From Thermomonospora echinospora (GTDB taxonomy: Bacteria > Actinomycetota > Actinomycetes > Streptosporangiales > Streptosporangiaceae), in assembly GCF_900108175.1 (NCBI RefSeq), contig NZ_FNVO01000006.1, positions 124,001 to 188,000 on the forward strand: a stretch of DNA of 64,000 nt. Direction: 5' to 3'. This document shows, one piece after another, positions 17,700 to 26,575 of the stretch. Position numbers and translations under genes: made by a program. The notes beneath the pieces were generated by a model. It was not told where the DNA came from and made no database searches. It worked only from the letters and a program-made list of their open reading frames with translations. Within the stretch, counting starts at the first letter, position 1, and every line of letters begins with the position of its first letter.

Positions 17700-18883
17700 C
17701 GGGGCAGGTCCTTCCACGGGGCGTCCTTGTCGGTGCGCGGCTCGGGCGGCAGGCCCAGCACCCGTTCGGCGACGATGTTGCGGAGGATCTCCGAGGTGCC
17801 GCCCTCGATCGAGTTGCCCTTGGCGCGCAGGTACCGGTAGCCGGCGTCCCGGCCGGTGAACTCCACGATCTCCGGGCGCCGCATCGTCCAGTCGGAGTAC
17901 CGCAGCCCGTCCTCGGCGAGCAGTTCCAGCTCCAGGCCGGACAACTGCTGTGCCAGCCGGGCGAAGGTCAGCTTGGCCGCCGACCCCTCCGGGCCTGGCT
18001 CGCCCACGGCCAGCTTCTGCCGCAGCCGCCGGCCCGACAGCCTGGCGACCTCGGACTCCACCCACAGCCGCAGCAGCCTGTCGTGCAGCTCGGGCGTGCG
18101 CAGCTCCGGCCGCTCGCGCCAGGTGCGGGCGACGGCGCCGATCATGCCGCTCTCCCGGCGGGGGTCACCACCGCCGATGGCGACCCGCTCGTTCATCAGG
18201 GTGGCGGTGGCGACGCGCCAGCCCTCCCCCTCCGCGCCGAGCCGGTGGTCGTCGGGGATCCGCACGTCGGTCAGGAAGACCTCGTTGAACTCGGCCTCAC
18301 CGGTGATCTGCCGCAGCGGCCGGACCTCGACGCCCGGGTCGGTCATGTCGCAGACGAAGTAGGTCATCCCGCGGTGCTTGGGGGCGCCGGGGTCGCTGCG
18401 GGCCACCAGGATCGCCCAGCGCGCCTTGTGCGCGCCGGACGTCCACACCTTCTGCCCGTTGACCCGCCAGTGGTCGCCGTCGCGTTCGGCGCGGGTGGCC
18501 AGGGCGGCCAGGTCGGAGCCGGCGCCGGGCTCGCTGAACAGCTGGCACCAGATCTCCTCGCCCGTCCACAGCGGGCGCAGGAAGCGCTTCTTCTGCTCCT
18601 CGGTGCCGTACGCCAGGATCGTCGGCGCGGCCATGCCCAGCCCGATGGCGTTGCGGCGGGGGTCGTTGTCGGGGGCCCCGGCCCGCGCCAGCAGCGCGTC
18701 CACGTGGATCTGCAGGTCGCGCGGCAGGCCCAGCCCGCCCAGCCCCTCGGGGAAGTGCACCCAGGCGAGCCCGGCGTCGAACCTGGCGCGCAGGAACTCC
18801 AGCCGGTCGGTGGTGGCGGGGTCGTGGTCGGCCAGCAGCCTGTCGACCCGTTCGGTGAGCCCGGTGATCAAGTCTTGGGCCAT
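17696..18883 (-). CDS. Acyl-CoA dehydrogenase (first subunit of a pair)
   Basis: A 395-residue flavoprotein that would introduce an alpha-beta double bond into an acyl-CoA. Clear family motifs: WCQLFSEPGAGSDLAALATRAERDGDHWRVNGQKVWTSGAHKA in the middle domain, and GNSIEGGTSEILRNIVAERVLGLP near the C-terminus, the FAD-contact loop. It resembles FadE17-type proteins. The stop overlaps the TTG start of the partner subunit and the start is one base past the MaoC stop, so the three are tightly coupled. With the MaoC hydratase and the SDR it makes three of the four beta-oxidation steps; no thiolase or CoA ligase is in the window. Confidence 0.92.
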   Translation of the reverse strand: MAQDLITGLTERVDRLLADHDPATTDRLEFLRARFDAGLAWVHFPEGLGGLGLPRDLQIHVDALLARAGAPDNDPRRNAIGLGMAAPTILAYGTEEQKKRFLRPLWTGEEIWCQLFSEPGAGSDLAALATRAERDGDHWRVNGQKVWTSGAHKARWAILVARSDPGAPKHRGMTYFVCDMTDPGVEVRPLRQITGEAEFNEVFLTDVRIPDDHRLGAEGEGWRVATATLMNERVAIGGGDPRRESGMIGAVARTWRERPELRTPELHDRLLRLWVESEVARLSGRRLRQKLAVGEPGPEGSAAKLTFARLAQQLSGLELELLAEDGLRYSDWTMRRPEIVEFTGRDAGYRYLRAKGNSIEGGTSEILRNIVAERVLGLPPEPRTDKDAPWKDLPR

Positions 18884-18884
18884 G

Positions 18885-19337
18885 TCAGGCCACCAGCAGC
18901 GACAGGGACTCGGCGACGCACGCGGGCTTGTCGCCGCCCTCGCGTTCCACGGTGACCCTGACCTTGGCGCGGGTGCCGGCGGAGCCCGTGGTGAGCTCCA
19001 GCAGTTCGACGCCCGCCCGCAGCCGGGAGCCGACCGGCACCGGCGACGGGAAGCGGACCTTGTCGCAGCCGTAGTTGATGCCCATCTTCAGGCCGTCCAC
19101 CCGGTAGACCTGGTGCACCAGCTTGGGCAGCAGGGACAGGGTCAGGTACCCGTGGGCGATGGTGGCGCCGAACGGCCCCTGGGCCGCCTTCTCGGCGTCC
19201 ACGTGGATCCACTGGTGGTCGCCGGTGGCGTCGGCGAACAGGTCGATCTGCTCCTGGGTCACCGTGTGCCAGTCGCTGTACCCCAGATGGGTGCCGACCG
19301 CCTGCTCCAGTTCGGAGATTCCGTTAAAGACCTTCAT
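18885..19337 (-). CDS. MaoC-like enoyl-CoA hydratase
   Basis: A 150-residue single hot-dog-fold protein. The hydratase-2 motif ADATGDHQWIHVD supplies the catalytic pair Asp40 and His45, followed by GPFGATIAHGYLTLSLLPKL. It would hydrate an enoyl-CoA made by the adjacent dehydrogenases. The single-domain length suits a homodimer. It lies between the SDR gene (29-bp gap) and the dehydrogenase pair (1-bp gap). Confidence 0.92.
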   Translation of the reverse strand: MKVFNGISELEQAVGTHLGYSDWHTVTQEQIDLFADATGDHQWIHVDAEKAAQGPFGATIAHGYLTLSLLPKLVHQVYRVDGLKMGINYGCDKVRFPSPVPVGSRLRAGVELLELTTGSAGTRAKVRVTVEREGGDKPACVAESLSLLVA

Positions 19338-19366
19338 CGGGATGCTCCCCCCTTCTCCCCCGCCGC

Positions 19367-20128
19367 TCAGGCGCGCGGCCCGCCGGCCACGTAGATGACC
19401 TGGCCGGACACGAACCCGGCGTCCTCGCTGACGAAGAACGACACGGTGTGCGCGATGTCCTCGGGCCTGCCGACGCGCCGCACCGGGATCTGGGCGGCGG
19501 CGCCCTTCTTGTAGTCCTCGAACGGGACGCCGACGCGGGCGGCGGTGGCGGCGGTCATCTCGGTCTCGATGAAGCCGGGGGCGATGGCGTTGACGGTGAC
19601 GCCGAACTTGCCCAGCTCGATCGCCAGGGTCTTGGTGAAGCCCTGCAGGCCCGCCTTGGCGGCCGAGTAGTTGGCCTGACCCCGGTTGCCCAGCGCGCTG
19701 GTGGACGACAGGTTGACGATGCGGCCCCAGCCGGCCTCGGTCATGTGCTTCTGCGCCGCCCGGCTCATCAGGAACGCGCCGCGCAGGTGGACGTTCATCA
19801 CCGCGTCCCAGTCGCCGGCGCTCATCTTGAACAGCAGGTTGTCGCGGATGATCCCGGCGTTGTTGACCAGGACGGTGGGGGCGCCCAGCTCGGCGGCGAT
19901 CCGCTGCACGGCGGCCTCGACGGCCTGCTCGTCGGAGACGTCGGCGCCGACCGCCAGGGCCCTGCCGCCCGCGGACTCGATCTCGGTGACGACCGGCTTG
20001 CAGGCGTCGGCGTCCAGGTCGACCACGGCGACCGCGAAGCCGTCCCGGGCGAGCCGCTTGGCCACCGCCGCGCCGATGCCTCGCGCCGCGCCGGTCACGA
20101 TGGCGGTACGGGATGCCTGCTGGGTCAT
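19367..20128 (-). CDS. FabG-like short-chain dehydrogenase/reductase
   Basis: A 253-residue SDR. The NAD(P)-binding motif TGAARGIG (residues 12-19), NNAG, and the catalytic Ser-Tyr-Lys set (NLSSTSAL, Tyr154-SAAK158) are all present, with IAPGFIETEMT and the C-terminal GQVIYVAGG typical of 3-oxoacyl-ACP/CoA reductases. As first gene of the SDR-MaoC-FadE-FadE operon it probably oxidises the 3-hydroxyacyl-CoA made by the hydratase, working in the degradative direction; a FabG-like synthetic role is the alternative. ATG 20128 has a GGAGGAG site. A GCCCGG/CCGGGC hairpin at 20161-20178 lies 32 bp upstream, but no KstR-type site is present. Confidence 0.92.
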   Translation of the reverse strand: MTQQASRTAIVTGAARGIGAAVAKRLARDGFAVAVVDLDADACKPVVTEIESAGGRALAVGADVSDEQAVEAAVQRIAAELGAPTVLVNNAGIIRDNLLFKMSAGDWDAVMNVHLRGAFLMSRAAQKHMTEAGWGRIVNLSSTSALGNRGQANYSAAKAGLQGFTKTLAIELGKFGVTVNAIAPGFIETEMTAATAARVGVPFEDYKKGAAAQIPVRRVGRPEDIAHTVSFFVSEDAGFVSGQVIYVAGGPRA

Positions 20129-20160
20129 GGGCTCTCCTCCTCGTGGACTGCTACCCGAGC

Positions 20161-20178
20161 GCCCGGAAGGGACCGGGC
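20161..20178. promoter_or_regulatory. Short inverted repeat upstream of the SDR operon
   Basis: GCCCGG at 20161-20166 and CCGGGC at 20173-20178 flank a 6-nt loop, 32 bp before the SDR start. It may be an operator or a leader hairpin. A second, looser repeat (TGCACAAA at 20302-20309 and TTTGTGCA at 20355-20362) lies farther up. Confidence 0.3.
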
Positions 20179-20418
20179 GGATTCGCTGCGAACGCTAGTG
20201 CGTCCGTATGCCGGCCGGTCACGCAGGGGGCAGCCATCACGAACCGGACACGCGGCCGGAACGGCGCGACCGGCGACGCACGCCGCGAGGATCCCACCAC
20301 ATGCACAAATGTTCTAGACCTCGGGATTCATTTCATGCGGCTCGCACCATGGGTTTTGTGCACCACGCCCAATACCGGCCGCCGTGCCGCCTGCCCGGAC
20401 CGCGCCCGGCCGAGTCCG

Positions 20419-20862
20419 TCACGCCCTCAGCCACCGCACGGCGGCGTCGCGGTAGTGGCTCAGGCCCTTGTAGTCGACCAGGTCCTCGGGGAGGCCGGCC
20501 AGGACGGCGGCGAAGCGGCGACGCCACTCGGGTACCCGGGCCAGGTCCGTCAGGGACAGCAGGTAGGTGCGGATCAGGAAGAGGATCGCGCCGGAGGGGG
20601 CCAGCCGGAGGAGGTGCTGCACCTCCACGCGCAGGTGCAGGCGGTCCCCGAGCGCGGGATCGTCCACATCGAGGAGGCGGCGGTCGGCTCCCCACTCGGG
20701 ATAGGTCTCGGTGGAGGTGCCGAGCCGCCGGCCGACGGTCATGCCCCAGTTGGTGCGCCGGTACTTCAGAACCGTCCGGGGCAGAGCACGCTCGGGCCTG
20801 AAGGCCGGAGCACTGGCCCGCAGCCCGGTTGCCCGCGACCTGCCCGTACGCAGGGTGCCCGG
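20419..20862 (-). pseudogene. C-terminal fragment of a DUF3445 / heme-dependent oxidative N-demethylase-like protein
   Basis: An open frame of about 148 codons, bounded by a TGA at 20863-20865 and lacking a good start before ATG 20742. The sequence YRRTNWGMTVGR, LHLRVEVQHLLRLAPSGAILFLIRTYLLSL and LPEDLVDYKGLSHYRDAAVRWL matches my recollection of the C-terminal half of DUF3445 proteins (HDOD family), which are about 300 residues long. The N-terminal half is missing, so this is best read as a decaying gene. If translated it would yield only about 107 residues. Confidence 0.55.
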
Positions 20863-21054
20863 TCACGTTAAACGACGACGAAGGTGACGGAACACCCAGG
20901 GGTCGCCGGGGCATCCGGGGGTGGCAAGTCGGTTCCAAGTCGGAGCCAAGTGGGGGCGGTCATGCTCTTATCGTCCGGCCCGGCGTCCGGCCTCGGGGGT
21001 CGCCGGTCGGGCAGCGGCGTACGGCGCCAGGGGCGCTTGCAAGGAGGAGCTGGC

Positions 21055-22512
21055 ATGACGGGAATCGGCCACGGTGATCGGACCGGGAAACATGCCGTCG
21101 TCATCGGAGGCGGCATCGGCGGGCTGCTGGCCGCCCGGGTGCTCAGCGAGAGCTTCGCCCGGGTCAGCGTGATCGAGCGTGACGAGCCGAACAGCGGAGC
21201 CACGCCGCGCAGGGGCGTGCCGCAGGGCCACCACACGCACGGCCTGCTGGCGCGGGGACGCGAGATCGTCGAAGAGCTGTTCCCCGGGCTGACCGCCGAG
21301 CTGACCGACCTGGGCGCCGTCCCCTGCGACATCCAGGACGACTGCGTCTGGTACAACGACGGGCGGCGGCTGTACCCGGCGCCCTCCCGGCTGCGCGGGC
21401 TGGCCGTGAGCCGGCCCCGGCTGGAGGACTTCCTTCGGGCGCGGGTGGCGGACCTGCCCAACGTCGAGATCCGCTCGCGCTGCGAGGTGGTCGGGCTGCT
21501 ACCCGCCGCCGGCGGCGTGCGGGTGCGTCCCGCCGGCGGCGCCGAGGCCGAGGACGTGCCGGCCGACCTGGTCGTGAACGCCTGCGGGCGGGGCAGGCGC
21601 GGGGCCGCCTGGCTGGCGGAGCTGGGATACCGGACGCCCGCGGAGGAACGCGTCGACTCCCGGCTGGTCTACGTCACCCGGGAGTACCGCGCCCATCCCG
21701 GCGACGCCGACGCCACCTCGATCCTGGTCGCACACGGCGCCGCCGCGCCCCGCGGCGGGTTCGCGATCAGGGTCGAGGGAGACCGCTGGCTGATCACTCT
21801 GCTGGGCATGGGCGACGACGTCCCGCCCACCGACCCGGACGAGTACGAGCGGTTCGCCGCCACGTTGCCGATCCCGGACATCCACCTGCTCATGCGGCGG
21901 CTCCAGCCGCTGGGCCCACCCAGGCTCATGCGCATCCCCACCAGCGTCCGCCACCGCTACGAGCGGCTCCGCCGTCTTCCCAAGCGCTACGTGGTGCTCG
22001 GGGACGCGCTGTGCCGGTTCAACCCCTCCTATGGGCAGGGCATGACGGTGGCGGCCTGCCAGGCGATCGCGCTGCGCGAGGCGCTGCGGGAGGGACCGGA
22101 CGACGTGGCCCGCCGGTTCTTCCGGCTGGCCGCCCGGATCATCGACGTGCCGTGGGACATGGGGGTCTGCGGCGACCTGCGGTTCCCGCACGTCCAGGGG
22201 CGCCGCACGCCGCGGGTGAGGCTGCTCAACGCCTACCTCGCCCAGGTCCATGTGGCGGCCGAGGACGACCCGGTGGTCGGTGAGGCCTTCCTGAGCGTGG
22301 TGAACATGGTCGCTCCCCCGCAGAGCCTGTTCGCCCCGCGGCTCCTGCGCAGGGTGCTGCGCCGCCGGCCCGAGGGGGCGCGGCTGGTCCGGCACCCGGC
22401 GCCGGTCTTCGCCGAGGACGTCCTTCCCAGCGTCCCCCAGCTGACGGGGCAGGAGACCGACATGGAGACACATGCGACCACCCGGGCCGCGGCGGCCCCC
22501 CAGGGCGGCTGA
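21055..22512 (+). CDS. FAD-dependent monooxygenase / oxidoreductase
   Basis: A 485-residue flavoprotein. The Rossmann motif VVIGGGIGGLLAARVL is at residues 15-30 and ERDE ends the second strand. The FAD motif GDALCRFNPSYGQGMTVAACQAIALREAL lies near residue 317, as in PHBH-type hydroxylases and in geranylgeranyl-reductase-like proteins. The GTTPRRGVPQGHHTHGLL-like stretch (here GATPRRGVPQGHHTHGLLARG) is typical of a Streptomyces subgroup. The start at ATG 21055 has a perfect AAGGAGG site, so the longer upstream frame is not used. It may hydroxylate a secondary metabolite or lipid; the substrate is unknown. A small protein gene follows after 4 bp. Confidence 0.88.
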   Translation: MTGIGHGDRTGKHAVVIGGGIGGLLAARVLSESFARVSVIERDEPNSGATPRRGVPQGHHTHGLLARGREIVEELFPGLTAELTDLGAVPCDIQDDCVWYNDGRRLYPAPSRLRGLAVSRPRLEDFLRARVADLPNVEIRSRCEVVGLLPAAGGVRVRPAGGAEAEDVPADLVVNACGRGRRGAAWLAELGYRTPAEERVDSRLVYVTREYRAHPGDADATSILVAHGAAAPRGGFAIRVEGDRWLITLLGMGDDVPPTDPDEYERFAATLPIPDIHLLMRRLQPLGPPRLMRIPTSVRHRYERLRRLPKRYVVLGDALCRFNPSYGQGMTVAACQAIALREALREGPDDVARRFFRLAARIIDVPWDMGVCGDLRFPHVQGRRTPRVRLLNAYLAQVHVAAEDDPVVGEAFLSVVNMVAPPQSLFAPRLLRRVLRRRPEGARLVRHPAPVFAEDVLPSVPQLTGQETDMETHATTRAAAAPQGG

Positions 22513-22516
22513 TCCC

Positions 22517-23050
22517 ATGACAGGACCGGACAAGGAAGTCGCGGCGGCCTCCCGGACGTCGTCCACCACCGTCTACACGGTTCCGGCGCTGGACGAGGCG
22601 GCGGCGCTGCTCGCCGACCTGTACGCCGCCGGGGACGGGCACGGCATCCTCCCGGACGACTGGGCCGGGCCGGGTGCGGACCTGCCCGGCATCGCACTGC
22701 GCGTCGTCGCGGCCCGCTACCGCCGTGCCCATTCCCGTCGTTCCGCGCGCGAGGTCGAGGCCATGTACAAGCGCATGAAGGCCGCGCTGTCCGAGACCGG
22801 GGTCACGCCCGTGGGCGTGCACAAGGGGCGTATCGTGCTCCCCCGCCTCGACACGACCCCGCCGTGGGGGTGGTCCGGCGAGGCGGCACTGACGGTCGGC
22901 TTCTACCCCGGCGATGGCTGGACGCTGGAACTGGCGCAGGCGCGCACCCCGGTCATCGACGTGGTGGCGCCCACCGAGGCCGCGGTCGCGGCACTGGTGG
23001 CCGACATCCTCACCGGACGCCGGTCCGACCCGCTGTTCCCGCGTCCTTGA
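22517..23050 (+). CDS. Hypothetical protein
   Basis: A 177-residue protein starting at ATG 22517, four bases after the stop of the monooxygenase gene, so probably in the same operon. It is mixed alpha/beta: a helical N-terminal half with a basic segment (RYRRAHSRRSAREVEAMYKRMKAAL) and a C-terminal half ending VVAPTEAAVAALVADIL. No signal peptide or membrane helix. I do not recognise it. Its last 41 bases overlap the 3' end of the convergent SARP regulator gene, and both frames there have usual codon bias. Confidence 0.65.
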   Translation: MTGPDKEVAAASRTSSTTVYTVPALDEAAALLADLYAAGDGHGILPDDWAGPGADLPGIALRVVAARYRRAHSRRSAREVEAMYKRMKAALSETGVTPVGVHKGRIVLPRLDTTPPWGWSGEAALTVGFYPGDGWTLELAQARTPVIDVVAPTEAAVAALVADILTGRRSDPLFPRP

Positions 23051-25859
23051 CGATGAGGCCGGACAGCAGGGCGCTCGCCTCCCGCCGGGACAACCGACGT
23101 CCCTGGGCCAAGCGGCGCTCGTACTCCTGCGGCGGCAGCGCCTCGCGTACGGCGGCGGCCTCTCTGGGGCCGTCCAGCGGGTCCATCAGTTCGGGTGAGA
23201 AGCCCACCTGCCTGCCGATGCCGTCCACCGCGCCCATCACCACGGCGGCGTCTTCGGCGCGGCCGGTCACGACGAGCGCGTGGGCGGCGGTGTGCAGCAG
23301 CACCAGCCACGACGTGACGTCCATGTCACGTTCCAACATGTCGATCATGTCCCCGGCGAGCGTCAGCGCGTGCTCGGCGTCGCCGCGGTCCAGCGCCGCC
23401 TTCATGGCGGCCCAGACGGCCGAGACCACCGACCAGTGATGGTCGCAGGCACGCGCGGCGTCCATCGCCTGATCCAGCACGTCCGTCGCGGAGGGGTCGC
23501 CCAGGACCCGCCCCAGCGAGCCCTGGATCATCAGGGCTTCGGCGACCAGCCAGTCCTGGCCGCTGCGCCGGGCCACCTCCACCGCGGTGCGGGTCAGCGT
23601 CGGGATATCGAGCGGCACCCCTGCCAGCGCCCCCATGTACGGCTGGTAGACGGTCGCCAGGGACTCGGTCACCTGGTCTCCCGCCTCGTGGGCCTCGGCC
23701 GCGGCCAGCACCGCGGTCTCGTAGGCCTGCTGCACCTGGCCCGCCAGGTAGAGCAGGCCGCCCAGGCCCACCCGGGCGCGCGCCCGGACACCGGGGTCGG
23801 CGTCGGGCGTGGCCGCGAGCGCCTCCGACATCCAGGAGATCCCCTCGGCGATGTGCCCCTTGCGGTACCAGAACCAGTACAGCGCCCCGCCCAGCCGCAG
23901 CATGTACTCGCCGTCACCGGCGGCCGACGCGGAGGCGAACGCGGCGCGGTGCTCGGCCTGCTCCTCACTCAGCCGGGCCAGCAGCCCGGCCGCCTGCGGG
24001 CCCCGCAGATGGCGTTCGGCGGCCTCCGCCCGCGCCAGCACCCAGTCACGGTGCCGTTCCCGGGCCAGCGCCAGGTCGTCGGGGGCCAGTTCCCGCAGCG
24101 CGTACTGGCGCAGCGTCTCCAGCATCCGGTAGCGGCGGGGCGCGGTGCCGGGCTCGACGGTGAGCAGCGACTTGCGGACCAGCGCCGACAGCGGCGGCAG
24201 GACCGGGGTGAGGCCGGCGACCGCGCCGGCCGCCTCCAGGTCGAACCCTCCGGCGAACACCCCGAGCCGGTGGAACAGCCGCCGCTCGGCGGGCTCCAGC
24301 AGCTGGTGGCTCCAGGCGACGGTGTCCTCCAGGGTGCGGTGCCGGGCCGGGCCGCCGGCCGAGCCGCCGACCAGCACCGCGAACCGGTCCTGCAGCGCGT
24401 CGGCGACCTGGTCGATGGACAACATCCGGCACTGCGCGGCGGCCAGCTCGATGGCCAGCGGGATCCCGTCCAGCTCGGCGCACAGCGCCACGATGCGGGC
24501 TTGTTCGGCCTCGTCGGGCGTCCAGCCGGGCAGCACGGCGGCGGCCCGGCGGCGGAACAGCTCGGCCGCGTCCCCGGCCGGGTCCAGCGGCGGCACCTCG
24601 TAGACGGCCTCACCGTCCACGCCCAGCGGTTCGCGGGAGGTGGCCAGCACCCGCAGCCCGCCGCAGCGGGCCAGCAGCGTGCCGGCCAGCTCCGCCGCGG
24701 CGGCCAGCAGGTGCTCGCAGTTGTCGAGCAGGAGCACCAGTTCCCGTCCGCCGAGCACCGCGGCCAGCTGGTCGGCGGCGGCGACGCCAGGGATGCCCAG
24801 CGCCGCGGCGACCGCGGCGGGCAGCAGGCCGGGCTCGCTCAGGCTCGCCAGCTCCACCAGCCAGGGCCCGTCGGCGTCGGCGCGCTGCCGGGCGGTCTCC
24901 AGGGCCAGGCGGGTCTTGCCGACCCCGCCCGGGCCGGTGAGGGTGACCAGCCGGTGCTCGGCCAGCAGCCCGCCGGTCATGGCCAGATCGCTGGCCCGGC
25001 CGACGAAGGCCGACAGCGCGAACGGCAGGTTGCCGGAGGCCTGCGCGGGAGCCGGGGCCGGAGCCGGAGCCGGGTGCGGCCGTGCGGCGGGCACCGGGTC
25101 CAGCCGGGCGTCCTGGGCGAACATCGCCGACTCCAGTGAGCGCAACGCGGGCCCCGGTTCGATGCCCAGCTCGTCGGCCAGCCTGCGCCGGACGGTCCGC
25201 AGCGCGGCCAGCGCGTCCGCCTGCCGCCCCGACCGGTACAGCGCCAGCGCCAGCAGCTCCCAGCCGCGCTCCCGCAGTGGGTGCTGCGCCACCTGGGCCT
25301 CCAGCGGCCCCACGGCCGCCGCGTGCCGTCCCAGCTCGATCATCGCGGCCAGCCGGTCGTCCTGCACGCTGGCCCGCAGATCTTCCAGGCGCGCCACCTC
25401 CGGCGCCGCGAACCCGGTCTCGGCGAACTCCGCGTAGGCAGGCCCTCGCCACAGGTCGAGGGCCTGACCAAGCAGGTCCTCGGCCTTCTCATGCTCACCG
25501 GCCTCCAGCGCGCGCCGTCCCCGCGCGGCCAGGTCCGTGAAGCGCTCGGCGTCCACCATGTCGGGCGCGACCCGCAGCACGTAGCCCGGTCCCTCCCGCA
25601 CCAGCAGCCGCGCGGGCGCCCGCGCGGCCCGCCCCGGCTCCAGCGCCCTGCGCAATTCAGAGACGTACGCGTGCAACGTGGTCGAAGACGGAGGCGGAAA
25701 GCCCTCCCAGACCGCCGACACGATCTGCTCCGCCGACACGACCCGGCCCCGCGCGATCAGCAACACCGCGAGCACCGCCCGTTGCCGGAGCCCACCGAGC
25801 TTCACCGCACAGCCGTCCAGCTCGGCGCTGAGCGGCCCGAGCACTCCGAAGCGAACCAC
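23010..25859 (-). CDS. SARP/AfsR-family regulator with NB-ARC ATPase domain
   Basis: A 949-residue regulator. Residues 1-95 are an OmpR-type winged helix (FGVLGPLSAELDG, LRQRAVLAVLLIARGRVVSAEQIV, HAYVSELRRALEP). Residues 98-245 are the bacterial transcriptional activator (BTAD) helical domain. After a Pro/Ala linker comes the NB-ARC ATPase with P-loop GPGGVGKTRLALETA (near residue 308), LVLLLDNCEHLL and a GIPLAIELAAAQ motif. The last 400 residues are TPR-like. SARPs activate antibiotic clusters in Streptomyces and their relatives; the monooxygenase gene convergent to it is a possible target. It starts at GTG 25859 with an AAGGGTGGGG site. Confidence 0.92.
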   Translation of the reverse strand: MVRFGVLGPLSAELDGCAVKLGGLRQRAVLAVLLIARGRVVSAEQIVSAVWEGFPPPSSTTLHAYVSELRRALEPGRAARAPARLLVREGPGYVLRVAPDMVDAERFTDLAARGRRALEAGEHEKAEDLLGQALDLWRGPAYAEFAETGFAAPEVARLEDLRASVQDDRLAAMIELGRHAAAVGPLEAQVAQHPLRERGWELLALALYRSGRQADALAALRTVRRRLADELGIEPGPALRSLESAMFAQDARLDPVPAARPHPAPAPAPAPAQASGNLPFALSAFVGRASDLAMTGGLLAEHRLVTLTGPGGVGKTRLALETARQRADADGPWLVELASLSEPGLLPAAVAAALGIPGVAAADQLAAVLGGRELVLLLDNCEHLLAAAAELAGTLLARCGGLRVLATSREPLGVDGEAVYEVPPLDPAGDAAELFRRRAAAVLPGWTPDEAEQARIVALCAELDGIPLAIELAAAQCRMLSIDQVADALQDRFAVLVGGSAGGPARHRTLEDTVAWSHQLLEPAERRLFHRLGVFAGGFDLEAAGAVAGLTPVLPPLSALVRKSLLTVEPGTAPRRYRMLETLRQYALRELAPDDLALARERHRDWVLARAEAAERHLRGPQAAGLLARLSEEQAEHRAAFASASAAGDGEYMLRLGGALYWFWYRKGHIAEGISWMSEALAATPDADPGVRARARVGLGGLLYLAGQVQQAYETAVLAAAEAHEAGDQVTESLATVYQPYMGALAGVPLDIPTLTRTAVEVARRSGQDWLVAEALMIQGSLGRVLGDPSATDVLDQAMDAARACDHHWSVVSAVWAAMKAALDRGDAEHALTLAGDMIDMLERDMDVTSWLVLLHTAAHALVVTGRAEDAAVVMGAVDGIGRQVGFSPELMDPLDGPREAAAVREALPPQEYERRLAQGRRLSRREASALLSGLIVKDAGTAGRTGVR

Positions 25860-26230
25860 CGAAACCCCACCCTTTTGCCCGGCTATGAGGGTATAGGATC
25901 ACCACCCGTCCCGGACAGCGCCCGACCGGCACCGCCGCGCACCGCGGTTCACCGCCGAAGGTACGGCCGCGCGTGACGTGCGATTCCCCGGCCGCGGAAT
26001 AACACCGATTCCGCCTGCCGCGCTCTCCAGGAGCCCGAATGGATTCCGAAAAGATCTCCCTGTCCCGGCGTCATCGGCAAAGCGATTGCGGCCATCCCAA
26101 AAGGACCATGATCTCACGAAAGAAACGTCCGAATCCGGCTTCGGCCGCCTGGAACAGGTGATCTCCCGTCCGCCCACGGCGAAGGTTGTTATTTTTGCCC
26201 CACACATGGGCGAGTCGCTGGGGGAGCACG
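25860..26230. other. 371-bp divergent intergenic region before the conflict-system operon
   Basis: It separates the SARP gene from the trypco1-like gene. On the left, a TATACC-like -10 on the minus strand suits the SARP gene. On the right, the AT-rich TTGTTATTTTT near 26186-26196, about 35 bp before GTG 26231, is the best promoter candidate for the conflict operon, followed by a GGGGGAG ribosome-binding site at about 26220. I see no gene in between. Confidence 0.45.
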
Positions 26231-26575
26231 GTGAGAGAACTACTGCGCTGGGAGTCCGAGGAGGGGCCAGTGGTCGTCGAGGTCGACTCCCGGGAGCCAG
26301 GCTTCACCTCGGTGTCGAAGAAACCCGGCCATGAAATTCACGACGTCCAGGGGCGTTTCGAGGAGGCGCTGGGCAACGTGCGCGGCGCGGCGGTGTCGGC
26401 GCTGCGCACCTTCCGTGACAGGACACTCAACCCGGACGAGGTGTCGCTGGAGTTCGGGGTCAAGCTCAACGCGGCGGCGGGCGCGGTCATCGCGAAGACC
26501 TCCGCCGAGGGCCATCTGGTGGTGCGGCTGACCTGGCGGCACGAGGACGCGGAAGACGCGCGCGACGGGCGATGA
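26231..26575 (+). CDS. CU044_2847-like (trypco1) protein
   Basis: A 114-residue protein starting at GTG 26231. It has a beta-rich N-terminal half (VVVEVDSREPGFTSV), then a helix and the pattern RTFRDRTLNPDEVSLEFGVKLNAAAGAVIAKTSAEGHLVVRLTWR, which matches small proteins that co-occur with trypsin-like proteases in actinobacterial conflict systems (trypsin-co-occurring domain 1, as I recall). Its stop overlaps the ATG of the protease gene (ATGA at 26572), so they are made in equal amounts. A longer upstream frame from 26186 is rejected because the GTG has the better ribosome-binding site and the family homology begins there. It is probably an inhibitor, chaperone or substrate of the protease. 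Confidence 0.78.
   Translation: MRELLRWESEEGPVVVEVDSREPGFTSVSKKPGHEIHDVQGRFEEALGNVRGAAVSALRTFRDRTLNPDEVSLEFGVKLNAAAGAVIAKTSAEGHLVVRLTWRHEDAEDARDGR

Noticed and set aside
20302-20318. A GTTCTA half-site resembling a KstR operator upstream of the SDR operon
   Set aside because: The other half (AAC at the right distance) is missing; only three of the fixed bases on that side agree.
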